In this document: in pieces, positions 7,795-17,914 of the stretch | Numbering within the stretch: the first letter of the stretch is position 1 | How the letters are laid out: each line of letters opens with the position of its first letter | DNA from: Paraburkholderia azotifigens | Lineage (GTDB): Bacteria > Pseudomonadota > Gammaproteobacteria > Burkholderiales > Burkholderiaceae | Reading direction: 5' to 3' | Length of the DNA stretch: 64,000 nt | Assembly: GCF_007995085.1 (NCBI RefSeq) | Contig: NZ_VOQS01000005.1 | Coordinates: 1,550,001-1,614,000 of the forward strand | The notes under the pieces: generated by a model | The model's input: the letters and a program-made list of their open reading frames with translations, nothing else | What the model was told of the DNA's origin: nothing | The model's database searches: none | Translations under genes and position numbers: made by a program

Positions 7795-8523
7795 GTGAGC
7801 TCTTCGTCAGATGTAGCGAATGCCGCCAGTAATCCATATGTCGCACTGCAAAAAGTCAAAGGCGGTGAACGCCTTAGCCTGACCGATGCGGTGGAACAGG
7901 CGCTGAAAGAAGCGATCGTGACATTGGTGCTGGAACCCGGAATGATGATCGACAAGCTAGCCGTGTGCGAGCGCATGGGCGTTTCGCGCTTTCCGGTTTC
8001 CGCTGCATTGGCAAGGCTCGAACATGCGGGCCTCGTCGAAGTTCTGCCGCAGCGCGGCACGCGCGTCAAGCCCATCGCGCTTCATGACATTCGTCAGCAC
8101 CTGTTCATCCGCAGTGCGCTCGAAGTGGAAACGGTCCGCGCAGTCGCACTGATGCGCGACAGCGCGACGATCGACGCGCTCGCCGCCAATCTGGAAGAAC
8201 AGCGCAATGTATTCGCGGACGGCAACCGTCTGGCGTTTCATGTACTCGATCTGGCTTTTCACGAAATCATGCTCGATGCGGTGAATCTGCCGCGTGTGAA
8301 AGAAATCGTCGCGGTATCGCGCAATGCACTGGATCGCGCAAGGCAACTGCTGGCAAGTCCCGAGCGGCTCGTGCATACGCTCGACGAACACGAGCACATC
8401 TTTGCGGCCATACGCGCGGGAAATGCCGACACCGCTGCCAAAGCGATGCACGATCATCTCGACGAAGTCGTCGCCGAGTTGCACCGGTCCGCAAAAGAAA
8501 GACCGGATATCTTTGCACCTTAA
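7795..8523 (+). CDS. GntR family (FadR/FCD subfamily) regulator of the fuconate/sugar transport locus
   Basis: The product has a winged-helix GntR domain (about residues 25-90, including [20 protein letters not shown] and [15 protein letters not shown]) and an FCD ligand domain with metal-binding-type residues such as DLAFHEIML and [10 protein letters not shown] choose GTG at 7795 because the promoter predicts a transcript start near 7770; ATG at 7762 and TTG at 7735 would lie in or before the promoter. Position between L-fuconate dehydratase (divergent) and ABC genes (downstream) indicates it senses an L-fucose-type sugar acid. Confidence 0.85.
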   Translation: MSSSSDVANAASNPYVALQKVKGGERLSLTDAVEQALKEAIVTLVLEPGMMIDKLAVCERMGVSRFPVSAALARLEHAGLVEVLPQRGTRVKPIALHDIRQHLFIRSALEVETVRAVALMRDSATIDALAANLEEQRNVFADGNRLAFHVLDLAFHEIMLDAVNLPRVKEIVAVSRNALDRARQLLASPERLVHTLDEHEHIFAAIRAGNADTAAKAMHDHLDEVVAELHRSAKERPDIFAP

Positions 8524-8569
8524 GGGCCTCCGCAATGTCTCTGGCTTTTTCTCGCATCATTGCCACGCC

Positions 8570-10081
8570 ATGACACCGCTCATTTCCGTCAACCGGCTCA
8601 GCAAGAGCTTTCCCGGCGTGAGGGCGCTGCACGAAGTGCAGTTCGAACTCATGGCGGGTGAAGTGCATGCGCTGATGGGCGAGAACGGCGCGGGCAAGTC
8701 GACGCTGATGAAAATTCTCGCGGGCGTCTACACGCGCGATTCCGGCGAGATTCTCTACGACGGCAAGCCCGTCGACTTCACCAGCCCGGGTGAGGCGCAA
8801 GCACTCGGAATCGGCATCATTCATCAGGAACTTCAACTGATGAATCATCTGACCGTCGCGCAGAATATGTTCATCGGCCGCGAGCCGCGCGGTCGTCTCG
8901 GCCTGTTTCTCGACGAAGACCGGCTCAACGCGCAGGCACGCGAAATCCTCGCGCGAATGCACGTAAATCTCGATCCGCGTACCGTCGTCGGTTCGCTCAC
9001 GGTTGCGAGCCAGCAGATGGTCGAGATTGCAAAGGCGTTGTCGTTCGACTCGCGCGTGCTGATCATGGACGAGCCGACCTCCGCGCTCAACGACGCGGAA
9101 ATCGCCGAACTCTTCCGCATCATCCGGCAACTGAAGCAACGCGGTGTCGGCATCATCTACATCTCGCACAAGATGGATGAGCTCAAGCAGATTTCCGACC
9201 GCGTCACCGTGTTGCGCGACGGCGAATACGTGGCCACTGTCGGGACGGCCGAAACCAGCGTGCCCGTCATCATCGGCATGATGGTGGGACGAAAGCTCGC
9301 GGACGTCGAGCCTCATCAGAATACGCCCACTGCCGGCGACGTTGCGCTCGAAGTAAAGAACCTGAGTGCCGGCCCTCTCGTCAGGAACGTGAGCTTCACG
9401 CTGCGCAAAGGCGAGATATTAGGCTTTGCGGGTTTGATGGGCGCGGGCCGCACGGAAGTCGCGCGCGCGGTATTCGGCGCCGATCCCATCGAATCCGGCG
9501 AGATCTTCGTGAAAGGCACGCGGGCGCAGATCAAACGCCCCAGCGACGCGGTCCGGCACAGCATCGGCTATCTGTCCGAAGACCGCAAACGCTTCGGTCT
9601 TGCGACGGGCATGGACGTCGAATCGAACATCGTCATGTCGGACCTTGGCAAATTCCTGTCGCTGAATATCTTTCTTCGCCGCATGCAGATACGCAAGCGC
9701 GCTTCGCATTTCATCAATCTGCTCGCGATCCGCACGCCTTCGCCGACACAACCGGTGCGGCTGCTGTCGGGCGGCAACCAGCAGAAGATCGTCATCGCGA
9801 AGTGGCTGGAGCGCGATTGCGACGTGCTGTTCTTCGACGAGCCGACGCGCGGCATCGATGTCGGCGCGAAAAGCGAAATCTACAAGCTGCTGCGCGCGCT
9901 CGCTGCGCAAGGCAAGGCGATCGTGATGATCTCGTCGGAATTACCGGAAATCCTGCGCATGAGCGACCGGATCGTGGTGATGTGCGAAGGCCGTATCACT
10001 GGCGAACTCTCCGCCAGCGAAGCGACGCAAGAGCGCATCATGCACCTCGCGACACAGCGCGACAACCTGAAAGCGGCATGA
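8570..10081 (+). CDS. Sugar ABC transporter ATPase (RbsA/AraG type)
   Basis: The 503-residue protein is a tandem ATPase of the carbohydrate-uptake-2 type. The first half has Walker [10 protein letters not shown] (37-45) and Walker [12 protein letters not shown]. The second half has the degenerate P-loop [12 protein letters not shown], signature LSGGNQQK and Walker [13 protein letters not shown], as is normal for RbsA-like proteins. I start at [10 protein letters not shown] where homology begins; the longer upstream frame overlaps the GntR gene. No strong ribosome-binding site is visible. It lies 46 bp after the GntR gene and 19 bp before the permease, so the genes form one operon. Confidence 0.93.
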   Translation: MTPLISVNRLSKSFPGVRALHEVQFELMAGEVHALMGENGAGKSTLMKILAGVYTRDSGEILYDGKPVDFTSPGEAQALGIGIIHQELQLMNHLTVAQNMFIGREPRGRLGLFLDEDRLNAQAREILARMHVNLDPRTVVGSLTVASQQMVEIAKALSFDSRVLIMDEPTSALNDAEIAELFRIIRQLKQRGVGIIYISHKMDELKQISDRVTVLRDGEYVATVGTAETSVPVIIGMMVGRKLADVEPHQNTPTAGDVALEVKNLSAGPLVRNVSFTLRKGEILGFAGLMGAGRTEVARAVFGADPIESGEIFVKGTRAQIKRPSDAVRHSIGYLSEDRKRFGLATGMDVESNIVMSDLGKFLSLNIFLRRMQIRKRASHFINLLAIRTPSPTQPVRLLSGGNQQKIVIAKWLERDCDVLFFDEPTRGIDVGAKSEIYKLLRALAAQGKAIVMISSELPEILRMSDRIVVMCEGRITGELSASEATQERIMHLATQRDNLKAA

Positions 10082-10100
10082 GCCTCGAGAGGTCAGAGCA

Positions 10101-11126
10101 ATGACACTGCAATCGGATACTGCGGCGCTGTCAAACGAAAGACGGTCGTCGGGATTCAAAGCCCGGCTCTTCTCGCCGACGGCGTTGCAAAAGCTGCTCG
10201 CCTTCGCGAGCCTGATTCTGCTGCTGATCTTCTTTAGTTTTGCATCGCCCGCATTCATGCAGATGGACAACATCCTCGGCATTTTGCAGGCCACAGCTGT
10301 GAACGGCGTGCTCGCCATCGCGAGTACTTTTGTCATTATCACGGGCGGCATCGATCTGTCCGTCGGTACGTTAATGACATTTACCGCCGTGATTTGCGGC
10401 GTCTTTCTCACGTACTGGCATCTGCCGATGTGGATCGGCGTAGTCGCGGCAATCGCGACGGGTGCATTGTGCGGCACGATCTCGGGCACGCTGACGGCGA
10501 AGATGAAGATTCCGCCCTTCATTGCGACGTTGGGCATGATGCTGCTGCTCAAAGGTCTGTCGCTCGTCGTGTCGGCCGACAAACCGATCTACTTCACCGA
10601 CACCGAGAACTTCTACATGATCTCGCAGGACTCGCTGATCGCGTACTTCCTGCCGAGCGTGCCCGTGCCGAACGCGGTGCTCATTCTCTTCGTGCTCGCC
10701 ATCGCGAGTTCGATCACGCTCAATCGCACGGCGCTGGGGCGCTATACGTTCGCGCTCGGCAGCAATGAAGAAGCCGTGCGGTTGTCGGGTGTGAATGTCG
10801 ACCGCTGGAAGATCGCGATTTACGGCCTCGGCGGCGCAATTTGCGGCGTCGCCGGTTTGCTGATCGCGTCGCGCCTCAATTCGGCACAACCGGCGCTCGG
10901 CCAGGGCTACGAACTGGAAGCGATTGCGGCTGTCGTGATCGGCGGCACGTCGCTGAGCGGCGGCTCCGGCACGATACTTGGCACCATCATCGGTGCGTTC
11001 ATCATGAGCGTGCTGACCAACGGATTGCGCATCATGTCGGTCGCGCAGGAATGGCAGATCGTGGTGACAGGTCTCATCATCATCCTCGCGGTGTACGCCG
11101 ACATCTTGCGACGCAGGAAGCGCTAG
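10101..11126 (+). CDS. Sugar ABC transporter permease (RbsC type)
   Basis: The 341-residue inner-membrane protein is strongly hydrophobic with about 8-10 membrane segments and contains the RbsC-family signatures TGGIDLSVGT (about residues 74-83), TALGRYTFALGSNEEAVRLSG and VVIGGTSLSGGSG. It forms the channel of the transporter with the upstream ATPase and downstream binding protein. The gene is 19 bp from the ATPase gene, with GAGAGGTCAGAG upstream of the start. Confidence 0.94.
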   Translation: MTLQSDTAALSNERRSSGFKARLFSPTALQKLLAFASLILLLIFFSFASPAFMQMDNILGILQATAVNGVLAIASTFVIITGGIDLSVGTLMTFTAVICGVFLTYWHLPMWIGVVAAIATGALCGTISGTLTAKMKIPPFIATLGMMLLLKGLSLVVSADKPIYFTDTENFYMISQDSLIAYFLPSVPVPNAVLILFVLAIASSITLNRTALGRYTFALGSNEEAVRLSGVNVDRWKIAIYGLGGAICGVAGLLIASRLNSAQPALGQGYELEAIAAVVIGGTSLSGGSGTILGTIIGAFIMSVLTNGLRIMSVAQEWQIVVTGLIIILAVYADILRRRKR

Positions 11127-11223
11127 GCGTCATTGCGCGGAAGTAGAACATCAAAGACGGGAGAGTACCGCAAGGCTCTCTCAACGGCTGGAGGTCGATA
11201 GCCCACCTTAGGAGGAGAAAACC

Positions 11224-12165
11224 ATGTTGAAAAGAAGACTAATCGGTATTGCGATCGGTGTCGGGGCGCTCGCTGGCGCAAGCAGTTTGACTTACGCGGA
11301 GGAACCCTACATCCCCCTCATTTCGAAAGGCTTCCAGCATCAGTTCTGGCAAGCCGTCAAATCGGGCGCGGAGCAATCCGCAAAGGAGCACAACGTCCGC
11401 ATCACGTTCGAAGGACCTGAAACGGAGGCGATGGTCGACAAGCAGATCGACATGCTGTCGGCCGCGCTCGCGAAGAAGCCGCAAGCGCTCGGCATCGCCG
11501 CGCTCGACAGCAAGGCGGCCATTCCGCTGCTCAAGCGCGCCCAGTCCGGCAAGATTCCCGTTATCGCATTCGACTCGGGCGTCGACAGCGATATTCCGCT
11601 GACGACATGCGCAACGGACAACCTCGCAGCCGCCGCGCTCGCCGCCGACAAGATGGCGGAGATGATCGGCAATTCAGGCGAAGTCGGCGTCATCGTGCAC
11701 GACCAGACGAGCCGCACGGGTATCGACCGGCGCGACGGCTTCCTGAACGAAATGAAGTCGAAGCATCCGAACGTGAAGATCGTTTCCGTGCAGTACGGCG
11801 GCGGCGATCACCTGAAGTCGGCGGAAATCGCCAAGGCCATGATCCAGGCCAATCCGAACCTCAAGGGCATTTTCGGCGCCAATGAAGGCTCGGCAGAAGG
11901 CGCGGCAATCGGTGTCAAGGAGTCGGGCAAGAAGCTCGTGCTGATTGGCTATGACTCGGGCAAGGAACAGAAAGAGGACATCACCTCCGGCCTGATGGCG
12001 GGCGCGATTACGCAGAACCCGGTCGGCATAGGCAAATGCGTGGTCGATTCGGCTGTGAAGGCGCTCAAGGGCGAGAAGCTGCCGAAAAAAGTCGATACCG
12101 GCTTTTACTGGTACGACAAGACGAACATGAGCGATCCAAAGATCTCTGCTGTACTTTACGACTAG
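11224..12165 (+). CDS. Periplasmic sugar-binding protein of the ABC transporter
   Basis: The 313-residue precursor has a Sec signal peptide (about residues 1-25, cleaved after LTYA) and a periplasmic-binding fold of the RbsB type: LISKGFQHQFWQAVKSGAEQ, GVIVHDQTSRTGIDRRDGFL and FGANEGSAEGAAIG. A very strong ribosome-binding site (TAGGAGGAG) precedes the ATG, fitting the higher protein demand for binding proteins. It delivers sugar to the permease; the linked L-fuconate dehydratase suggests L-fucose or a related 6-deoxysugar or sugar acid. A perfect hairpin ends the operon. Confidence 0.92.
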   Translation: MLKRRLIGIAIGVGALAGASSLTYAEEPYIPLISKGFQHQFWQAVKSGAEQSAKEHNVRITFEGPETEAMVDKQIDMLSAALAKKPQALGIAALDSKAAIPLLKRAQSGKIPVIAFDSGVDSDIPLTTCATDNLAAAALAADKMAEMIGNSGEVGVIVHDQTSRTGIDRRDGFLNEMKSKHPNVKIVSVQYGGGDHLKSAEIAKAMIQANPNLKGIFGANEGSAEGAAIGVKESGKKLVLIGYDSGKEQKEDITSGLMAGAITQNPVGIGKCVVDSAVKALKGEKLPKKVDTGFYWYDKTNMSDPKISAVLYD

Positions 12166-12176
12166 GCATCATCCGG

Positions 12177-12209
12177 TAAAGGAGAGAGCTTGCATTGCTC
12201 TCTCCTTTA
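12177..12209. terminator. Strong hairpin ending the ABC operon
   Basis: TAAAGGAGAGAGC (12177-12189) and GCTCTCTCCTTTA (12197-12209) form a perfect 13-bp stem with a 7-nt loop. It lies between the convergent binding-protein and GlxA-like genes. A and T ends allow function in both directions. Confidence 0.85.
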
Positions 12210-12232
12210 TCGCGCATCGCCAACGTTTTCTG

Positions 12233-13198
12233 CTAGCGCAGATCCGCGCGCAATTCCCTCACGCCCCGTCCCAACCGCTGACGCAACAGCGTTCGCAGCG
12301 TCGCGCCGTCGACGTATCCGACTTCCGTCGCAATCGCTTCGAGATCGAGCCCACTGCCATGCAGCAGCGATTGCGCGCGCTCGACACGCAAGTCCTGAAA
12401 GTACGCGAGCGGCGATTTGCCGAGCACTTCCTGGCAACGGCGCTGCAACGTGCGTGCGCTGGTCGCCAATGCGTTAGCCGCTACCTGCAGCGAGAAGCCT
12501 TCCTTCAGATGATCGCGCGCCCATCGCTCGAAACGCTGGATCAGCGGGTCCGCTGCCGCGAGATGATTGGGAATGATGTAAGGCGCCTGCAGCGAACGGA
12601 TATCGGCGAGCAGGTAACGCGAGACGAGCGTCGCGAGTTCCGGACTCGCCTTGCGGATCAGCCACAGCGCGAGATCGAGATGCCCCATCGCCGCGCCCGC
12701 CGTCACGCCGATGTCGGTGGCGACCAGCATGCGCGATTCATCGAGCGAAACGTTCGGATAACGCTGCCTGAAAAGCGGCGCAAGCGACCACGTCGACGTC
12801 GCCTTCCGATGATCGAGCAGGCCCGCCTCGGCGACCAGGAACGTGCCGATACACGATGCGGCAATCAACGCGCCTTCGGCACGCCACTTCTGCAATTGCA
12901 CGGTGGCCTGCTTTACGTCAGCGCGCGAGAGCGCGGGAATCAGCAAGTCCGGCGTCGTCGCGTTGAGCGCGGGAACGATCACCCAGTCGGGTTTCAGGTC
13001 CGGCGTGATCGGCTGCACGGGAATCGTGAAGCCGTGCCCGGAGCGCACTCTCTTACGCACCCCGACGACCGTCACGTCGAAGCGCGGTGTGGCGCCCGGC
13101 AGGCGGGCAGCGAGCCTGTTCGCGGCGCCGAGCGAATCGAGCGTGACGGCGAGCCCCGTATCGAACAGTCCATCCATTGCGAGCACGACGATGCGCAT
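12233..13198 (-). CDS. GlxA family regulator (DJ-1/PfpI domain plus AraC HTH)
   Basis: The 321-residue protein combines an N-terminal glutamine-amidotransferase-like DJ-1/PfpI domain (about residues 1-170; the nucleophile-elbow region reads IAASCIGTFLVAEAGLLDHR) with a C-terminal AraC helix-turn-helix (about 215-321; VAANALATSARTLQRRCQEV and LDLEAIATEVGYVDGATLR). Such proteins activate catabolic genes for small nitrogenous or aldehyde compounds. It is divergent from the small protein gene at 13308, its most likely target. Confidence 0.92.
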   Translation of the reverse strand: MRIVVLAMDGLFDTGLAVTLDSLGAANRLAARLPGATPRFDVTVVGVRKRVRSGHGFTIPVQPITPDLKPDWVIVPALNATTPDLLIPALSRADVKQATVQLQKWRAEGALIAASCIGTFLVAEAGLLDHRKATSTWSLAPLFRQRYPNVSLDESRMLVATDIGVTAGAAMGHLDLALWLIRKASPELATLVSRYLLADIRSLQAPYIIPNHLAAADPLIQRFERWARDHLKEGFSLQVAANALATSARTLQRRCQEVLGKSPLAYFQDLRVERAQSLLHGSGLDLEAIATEVGYVDGATLRTLLRQRLGRGVRELRADLR

Positions 13199-13307
13199 GG
13201 CGTAAATGACCCTAAAGTTGTCATATACGACGATACAGGTTTCTCCGTCCGACGACTACATTGAGCTCCGTCGCGCAACATCGCGCGCCACCCACCAGGA
13301 GAGTTTC

Positions 13308-13601
13308 ATGAAAGTCATCGCCATCGCTTCGATCACGCAGCCGCTCACGCCAGAGCAGCGTCAGCAGATCATGCCGAACGAAGTGCCCGCCACGCTCAAG
13401 CTGTATCTCGACGGCAAGATCGAACAGTTCTGGTACCGCCAGGACGCGCCGGGCGTCATCTTTCTGATGAACGTCGAATCCGTCGACGACGCGCAGGCGG
13501 CCGTGAACGCCCTGCCGCTCGCAGCGGGCGGCTTTGCGAAGTACCAGCTGATCCCCGTCGGCCCGCTGGCGCCGCTGGGCATGCTGATTCGGAGCCACTA
13601 A
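13308..13601 (+). CDS. Small dimeric alpha/beta-barrel (muconolactone-isomerase-like) protein
   Basis: The 97-residue product begins MKVIAIASITQPLTPEQ and contains WYRQDAPGVIFLMNVESVDD, a beta-alpha-beta ferredoxin-like pattern typical of small YCII/muconolactone-isomerase-like proteins found widely in Burkholderiales. No catalytic residue can be assigned, so function is unknown. The start has AGGAGAG nine bases upstream; the longer open frame begins without such a site. It is divergent from the GlxA-like regulator at 13198, with a short shared promoter region. Confidence 0.75.
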   Translation: MKVIAIASITQPLTPEQRQQIMPNEVPATLKLYLDGKIEQFWYRQDAPGVIFLMNVESVDDAQAAVNALPLAAGGFAKYQLIPVGPLAPLGMLIRSH

Positions 13602-13611
13602 AGCGCGCAGA

Positions 13612-13649
13612 CGCCGGCGCAATGAAGCCAATGATGTTCAGCGCCGGCG
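13612..13649. terminator. GC-rich inverted repeat between convergent genes
   Basis: CGCCGGCGC (13612-13620) can pair with GCGCCGGCG (13641-13649) over a 20-nt loop. It sits between the convergent small-protein and deaminase genes; no T-run follows, so the terminator call is tentative. Confidence 0.45.
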
Positions 13650-13658
13650 CGCGATTCG

Positions 13659-14126
13659 CTACGCGCCTTGCCGCGCTTTCCAGCTGGCAAACAGATCCGC
13701 GCGCGATTCCAGTCGAACCGGCTCGTGACGGATCTTCATCGATTGCTCGGCGAACGGCTTTGCCAGATCGGCATAGACGGCCGCGGTCGACAGGCCATAA
13801 GGCGCGCCGTCTTCATTCGAATATGCGTAGACGACTTCACCGACGCCCGCCATTCGCATCGCTGCAAGACACATCGGACAGGGATGACCGCTTGCATACA
13901 CAGTGCAGCCCGCGAGGTTCGGCGAGCCGAGTTTCTGGCTCGCCGCGCGGATCGCGTTCAATTCCGCATGCGAGGTCGGATCGTTCGTGCGCTGGATTTC
14001 GTTCACGCCTGTCGCGATGACCGCATCATCCTTGACGATCACCGCGCCGAACGGGCGGCCGCCGCTTTCGACATTGGCATACGCGAGTTCGATGGCTTCG
14101 GCGAGATAGCGCTGTTGTGGGGTCAT
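13659..14126 (-). CDS. Nucleoside/guanine deaminase (CMP/dCMP-type zinc deaminase)
   Basis: The 155-residue cytosolic enzyme has the complete zinc site of the cytidine deaminase fold: H53 and E55 in SHAELNAIR, and C83 and C86 in HPCPMCLAAM. The residue pattern and length match guanine deaminase/tRNA-adenosine-deaminase-like nucleoside deaminases used in purine salvage. The C-terminal region after residue 100 is more like guanine deaminase than TadA, but the substrate is not certain. It lies 87 bp upstream of the start-distal MCP gene on the same strand? No: the MCP gene ends at 14214, upstream of it on the minus strand. Confidence 0.88.
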   Translation of the reverse strand: MTPQQRYLAEAIELAYANVESGGRPFGAVIVKDDAVIATGVNEIQRTNDPTSHAELNAIRAASQKLGSPNLAGCTVYASGHPCPMCLAAMRMAGVGEVVYAYSNEDGAPYGLSTAAVYADLAKPFAEQSMKIRHEPVRLESRADLFASWKARQGA

Positions 14127-14213
14127 GGGACTGCTCCTGAACCGTCGACTGTGTCGCCATGGAGTATAGGCGGTGAGGTCGAGTCCTCGATAACGCCTTC
14201 AAAAGCACACTGC

Positions 14214-15917
14214 CTAGAACGTCTGCCAGTCCACTTCAGCCGACACGTCGTTGCGAGGCTCGCGCTGCACGACCGCCTTCTTCACAGGCGCCGCTTTCAC
14301 CGGCAACGGCATCGCGCGCGCCTTCGTTGCAAACGCAGCCTGCTCGCCGCCATCGAGCCGGAACATCGCCACGGCCGCCTTGAGGCTGTCCGCCTGATCG
14401 GCCATCGCCTGCGCGGCCGCCGTCGCCTGCTCCACGAGCGCGGCATTCTGCTGCGTCACCTGATCCATCTGCGCAACGGCCGTGTTGACCTGTTCGATAC
14501 CTGTCGACTGTTCCGTCGACGCCGCGGCGATCTCGCTCATGATGTCCGTCACGCGCTTCACGGAGCGAACGACTTCATCCATCGTCTCGCCCGCGTCGTG
14601 CACGAGCGTCGAGCCCGCCGTCACATGCGAAGCGGAGGTTTCGATGAGTTCCTTGATCTCCTTCGCGGCCGCGGCACTGCGTTGCGCAAGCGTGCGGACT
14701 TCGCCGGCCACGACGGCAAAACCGCGTCCCTCTTCGCCCGCGCGCGCCGCTTCGACGGCGGCATTGAGCGCGAGGATGTTCGTCTGAAACGCAATGCCTT
14801 CGATAACCGAAATGATCTCCGACACGCGCGACGAACTCGACGAGATGTCGTCCATCGTCGCGACGACCTTGCGCACGACGTCGCCGCCCGTGGCCGCCGT
14901 CTGCGATGCATTGCTCGCGAGCGTGCTGCCCTGGCGCGCATTCTCGGTGTTCTGCCGGACCGTCGACGTGATTTCTTCCATGCTCGCAGCCGTTTCCTCG
15001 AGCGACGCCGCCTGCTCTTCCGTGCGCTGCGACAGATCCGTGTTGCCTTGGGCGATCTCGCGCGCCGCCATGGCAATCGACTCCGCCGCCGTCTTGATGT
15101 CGGCGACGATCGACGTGAGGCGCCCGCGCATCTTGTCGAGCGATCCCATCAGGCTGTCCGCATCGCTGTTCGAAAGATCGACCTTGACGGCGAGATTGCC
15201 CTGCGCGATCTGCGCGGCGATTTCCTGTGCCGTGCCCGGTTCGCCGCCCAGTTGCCGCAAGATGCTGCGCGTGATCAGCGTGGCCGTGATCAGCGCGAGC
15301 GCAATCGATGCCGCGACGATCACCGCGATCAGCACGCGAATACGCGAGTATGTGTCGATGGCGTCCTGCTGCGCGAGCTGATTCGCCTGGTCTTCGTAGT
15401 CCGCCAGTTCGACGGCGCGCGCGAGCCATACGCGTTGCGTCGGACGCGCGTTTTCGAGCAGCATCTGCGTAGCAACAATCGTGTCGTTCGCGAGACTGAG
15501 TTCGACCACCTTGCTCATCGGCGCGATGGCGGCGGCTTCGTCCTGCTTGAGTGCCGCCATCAGCGCACGCTCGCGCGCGTCGGTGCCCGCTTCTACCGCG
15601 AACATCCCGTCGAGCTTCCGATACGCGTCCGCATACAGCTCGCCTTGCTTTGCAAGCCGATCGGCTTCAATGCGCCTGTCGGCCGCAGTCGTGTACAGCA
15701 CGACGTTGCGCATCGCGATCGCGCGATCCAGTATCGACGCACGCAGCTCGTTGGCAAGGCGCGCCTGCGTTCCGTTGACGCGCGCGATTTCGTCCAGCTT
15801 GCCGTTCAGCGCGGAAAGACCATAGAAACTGATTAGCGCTACCGCGAGCAGCAAACCCGTCAACAGACCGAATCCGACGAGCAGGCGCGTCGACACCTTG
15901 AATTGGCTCAGCTTCAT
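14214..15917 (-). CDS. Methyl-accepting chemotaxis protein (four-helix-bundle sensor)
   Basis: The 567-residue inner-membrane receptor has one N-terminal membrane helix (about 11-31), a periplasmic four-helix-bundle-type region with Tar/4HB_MCP-like character to about 185, a second membrane helix (about 188-210, [20 protein letters not shown]), a HAMP domain, and the conserved cytoplasmic tip [20 protein letters not shown]. It signals to CheA/CheW, which are not in this window. The C-terminus ends without a CheR-binding NWETF-like pentapeptide except the related DWQTF at the extreme end, so methylation-enzyme tethering is plausible. Confidence 0.95.
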   Translation of the reverse strand: MKLSQFKVSTRLLVGFGLLTGLLLAVALISFYGLSALNGKLDEIARVNGTQARLANELRASILDRAIAMRNVVLYTTAADRRIEADRLAKQGELYADAYRKLDGMFAVEAGTDARERALMAALKQDEAAAIAPMSKVVELSLANDTIVATQMLLENARPTQRVWLARAVELADYEDQANQLAQQDAIDTYSRIRVLIAVIVAASIALALITATLITRSILRQLGGEPGTAQEIAAQIAQGNLAVKVDLSNSDADSLMGSLDKMRGRLTSIVADIKTAAESIAMAAREIAQGNTDLSQRTEEQAASLEETAASMEEITSTVRQNTENARQGSTLASNASQTAATGGDVVRKVVATMDDISSSSSRVSEIISVIEGIAFQTNILALNAAVEAARAGEEGRGFAVVAGEVRTLAQRSAAAAKEIKELIETSASHVTAGSTLVHDAGETMDEVVRSVKRVTDIMSEIAAASTEQSTGIEQVNTAVAQMDQVTQQNAALVEQATAAAQAMADQADSLKAAVAMFRLDGGEQAAFATKARAMPLPVKAAPVKKAVVQREPRNDVSAEVDWQTF

Positions 15918-16068
15918 TGCAGTGGTGCCTTCCTTGTTGGTTACAGCTTGTTTACGGCAGGCCGACGCACGTCTGAAGGTGGCTTTATGTCACACTGCAA
16001 ATGGAACGTTCGTACGTCGCTGTCATCGCGGCGACATAGGTTCATCATTCACCGACAGGGAGATTGCC

Positions 16069-16416
16069 ATGACGCACAAGGGAAGCTGTCATTGCGGACG
16101 CATCGCTTTCGAGGTCGAAGGCGAACCAGCCAGCGTCATGGCCTGCAACTGTTCGATATGTCGGCGCAAAGGCTCGCTGATGTGGTTCGTACCCATCGAG
16201 CATCTCCACCTCGCAACGCCCGAGCACGACGCCAGTACCTACATGTTCAACAAGCATGTCATCCGCCACCGCTTCTGTCCCGTATGCGGCATACATACGC
16301 ACGGTGAAGGCACGGCGCCCGATGGCCGCGCGATGGCGGCCATCAACGTGCGCTGTCTGGAAGATATCGACATCGATGCGTTGCCTGTCACGCACTACGA
16401 CGGACGATCGCACTGA
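16069..16416 (+). CDS. GFA family (glutathione-dependent formaldehyde-activating-like) protein
   Basis: The 115-residue product carries the zinc-binding cysteines of the GFA fold: C7 and C9 in GSCHCG, C26, C28 and C31 in ACNCSICRRKG, and C70 and C73 in FCPVCG. Most family members have no proven formaldehyde activity, so the biochemical role is open. I start at ATG 16069, preceded by CAGGGAG; the longer open frame lacks homology. It is divergent from the MCP gene. A second, broken GFA relic occurs near 2.7 kb. Confidence 0.88.
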   Translation: MTHKGSCHCGRIAFEVEGEPASVMACNCSICRRKGSLMWFVPIEHLHLATPEHDASTYMFNKHVIRHRFCPVCGIHTHGEGTAPDGRAMAAINVRCLEDIDIDALPVTHYDGRSH

Positions 16417-16588
16417 AGCCGAAGATTACCGAAGCCGACCTGCTGCTTCGCGGATGAAACCGGGCAGCGTCTCGTCCGCCCATGATCCTTTCCTCAGGTC
16501 GGGTCCGGTTTGCAATGGGTGACGAATCTTCGCGTGTGTCTTCGGTTCATCGCCTGCGAAGCCATGAAGGCATCCTCATCGTCTTCGT

Positions 16589-17914
16589 TCAGCGCACCGG
16601 ACGGAAGCTCGTGCGAACCTCGTCGGTGAACGCTTGCGGCTGCTCCCATGCTGCGAAGTGCCCGCCCTTGGGCAAGCGGTTATAGTGGATCAGCTTCGGA
16701 TACGCTTTCTCCGTCCAGCTCTTTGGCGCAGCGTAGATTTCATCGGGAAACACGCTGACCGCGACGGGAATGGCAAGATGTTTCGGCGCAAAGAAATTCA
16801 GCTTGTTTTCCCAATACAAACGCGCCGACGAAATTCCCGTATTCGTCACCCAGTACAGCGTGACGTTGTCGAGTACATCATCGCGCGACAGCCCCTCTTG
16901 TTGACCGTCGAACACGCGCGCGATCATCGCCTGACTGGCGGCGTCGTGATCGAGCATCCATGCGGCAAGACCGATCGGAGAATCTTCGATTCCATACAAG
17001 GTCTGCGGACGGTTCGCCATCTCTTGCGCGTAACCCAGACCGTGCTTGTAGAAGTAGTCCAGTTGCTCGAACGCATGCTGCTCGTCGGGTGACAGTCCTG
17101 CGGGCGCGGGGTTGCCGTACTTGAGCGCATTCGCAATGTCGTCGGGGACGGTCGCGGGCATGTTCGTGTGAATGGCGAGCAGTTCCGGCGGCGCAAGCAG
17201 CGCCATCTGCTCGGTGACGGCATTGCCCCAATCGCCGCCCTGCGCGACATAGCGTGTGTAGCCGAGGCGCTTCATCAGCACGACCCATGCGCGCGCAATG
17301 CGCTGAGGATCCCAGCCCGTCGTTGTCGGCTTGCCTGAGAAACCGTAACCAGGCAGCGACGGAATCACGATATCGAATGCATCCGACGCATTCCCGCCGT
17401 GTGCCGTCGGATTGGTCAACGGCCCGATGATCTTCAGTTGCTCGATGATCGAACCCGGCCAGCCGTGTGTGACGATCATCGGCAACGCGTCCTTGTTCTT
17501 CGAGCGTACGTGAATGAAGTGAATGTCGAGTCCGTCGATTTCCGTGACGTATTGCGGCAGTGCATTGAGCCTCGCTTCGACCTTGCGCCAGTCGTAATTC
17601 GTCGACCAGTACTGCGCCAGCTTCTGCATCGTCGCGAGTTGCACGCCTTGCGATGCATCCGTAACGGTCTCGCGTTCAGGCCACCTCGTTGCCTTGATAC
17701 GTCTGCGCAAATCGGTCAGCTGTGCTTCCGGCACGTGAATGCGCAGTTTGCGGATAGCAGTCTTGTCGCCGCCCGCCGCCGGCGTGACTTCAGTGATGGT
17801 CTGAGTCGTTTCTGCAAAAGCGAGCCGGCTCAGCGACGCGGCAGCGACGGCGGCCGCCGCCACGCCGATAAAGCGACGACGTGATGGCACGAGAGGAAGG
17901 ATATCGTTTTGCAT
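16589..17914 (-). CDS. Tat-exported epoxide hydrolase (EHN-type alpha/beta hydrolase)
   Basis: The 441-residue precursor has a twin-arginine signal (SRRRFIG, about residues 11-34), so a folded enzyme is exported. An epoxide-hydrolase N-terminal domain (from IHVPEAQLTDLRRRIKATRW) precedes an alpha/beta hydrolase core with oxyanion HGWPGS (150-155), nucleophile Asp228 in GGDWGN and catalytic His in KGGHFAAWEQP near the C-terminus. It would open epoxides to diols. The start at 17914 has AGGAG upstream; a longer frame to 18031 lacks a signal peptide at its end and is rejected. Confidence 0.9.
   Translation of the reverse strand: MQNDILPLVPSRRRFIGVAAAAVAAASLSRLAFAETTQTITEVTPAAGGDKTAIRKLRIHVPEAQLTDLRRRIKATRWPERETVTDASQGVQLATMQKLAQYWSTNYDWRKVEARLNALPQYVTEIDGLDIHFIHVRSKNKDALPMIVTHGWPGSIIEQLKIIGPLTNPTAHGGNASDAFDIVIPSLPGYGFSGKPTTTGWDPQRIARAWVVLMKRLGYTRYVAQGGDWGNAVTEQMALLAPPELLAIHTNMPATVPDDIANALKYGNPAPAGLSPDEQHAFEQLDYFYKHGLGYAQEMANRPQTLYGIEDSPIGLAAWMLDHDAASQAMIARVFDGQQEGLSRDDVLDNVTLYWVTNTGISSARLYWENKLNFFAPKHLAIPVAVSVFPDEIYAAPKSWTEKAYPKLIHYNRLPKGGHFAAWEQPQAFTDEVRTSFRPVR

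Noticed and set aside
13668..15836. 722-codon open frame on the plus strand
   Set aside because: It is antisense to the methyl-accepting chemotaxis protein gene and is rich in Arg/His, typical of the mirror of GC-rich coding DNA.
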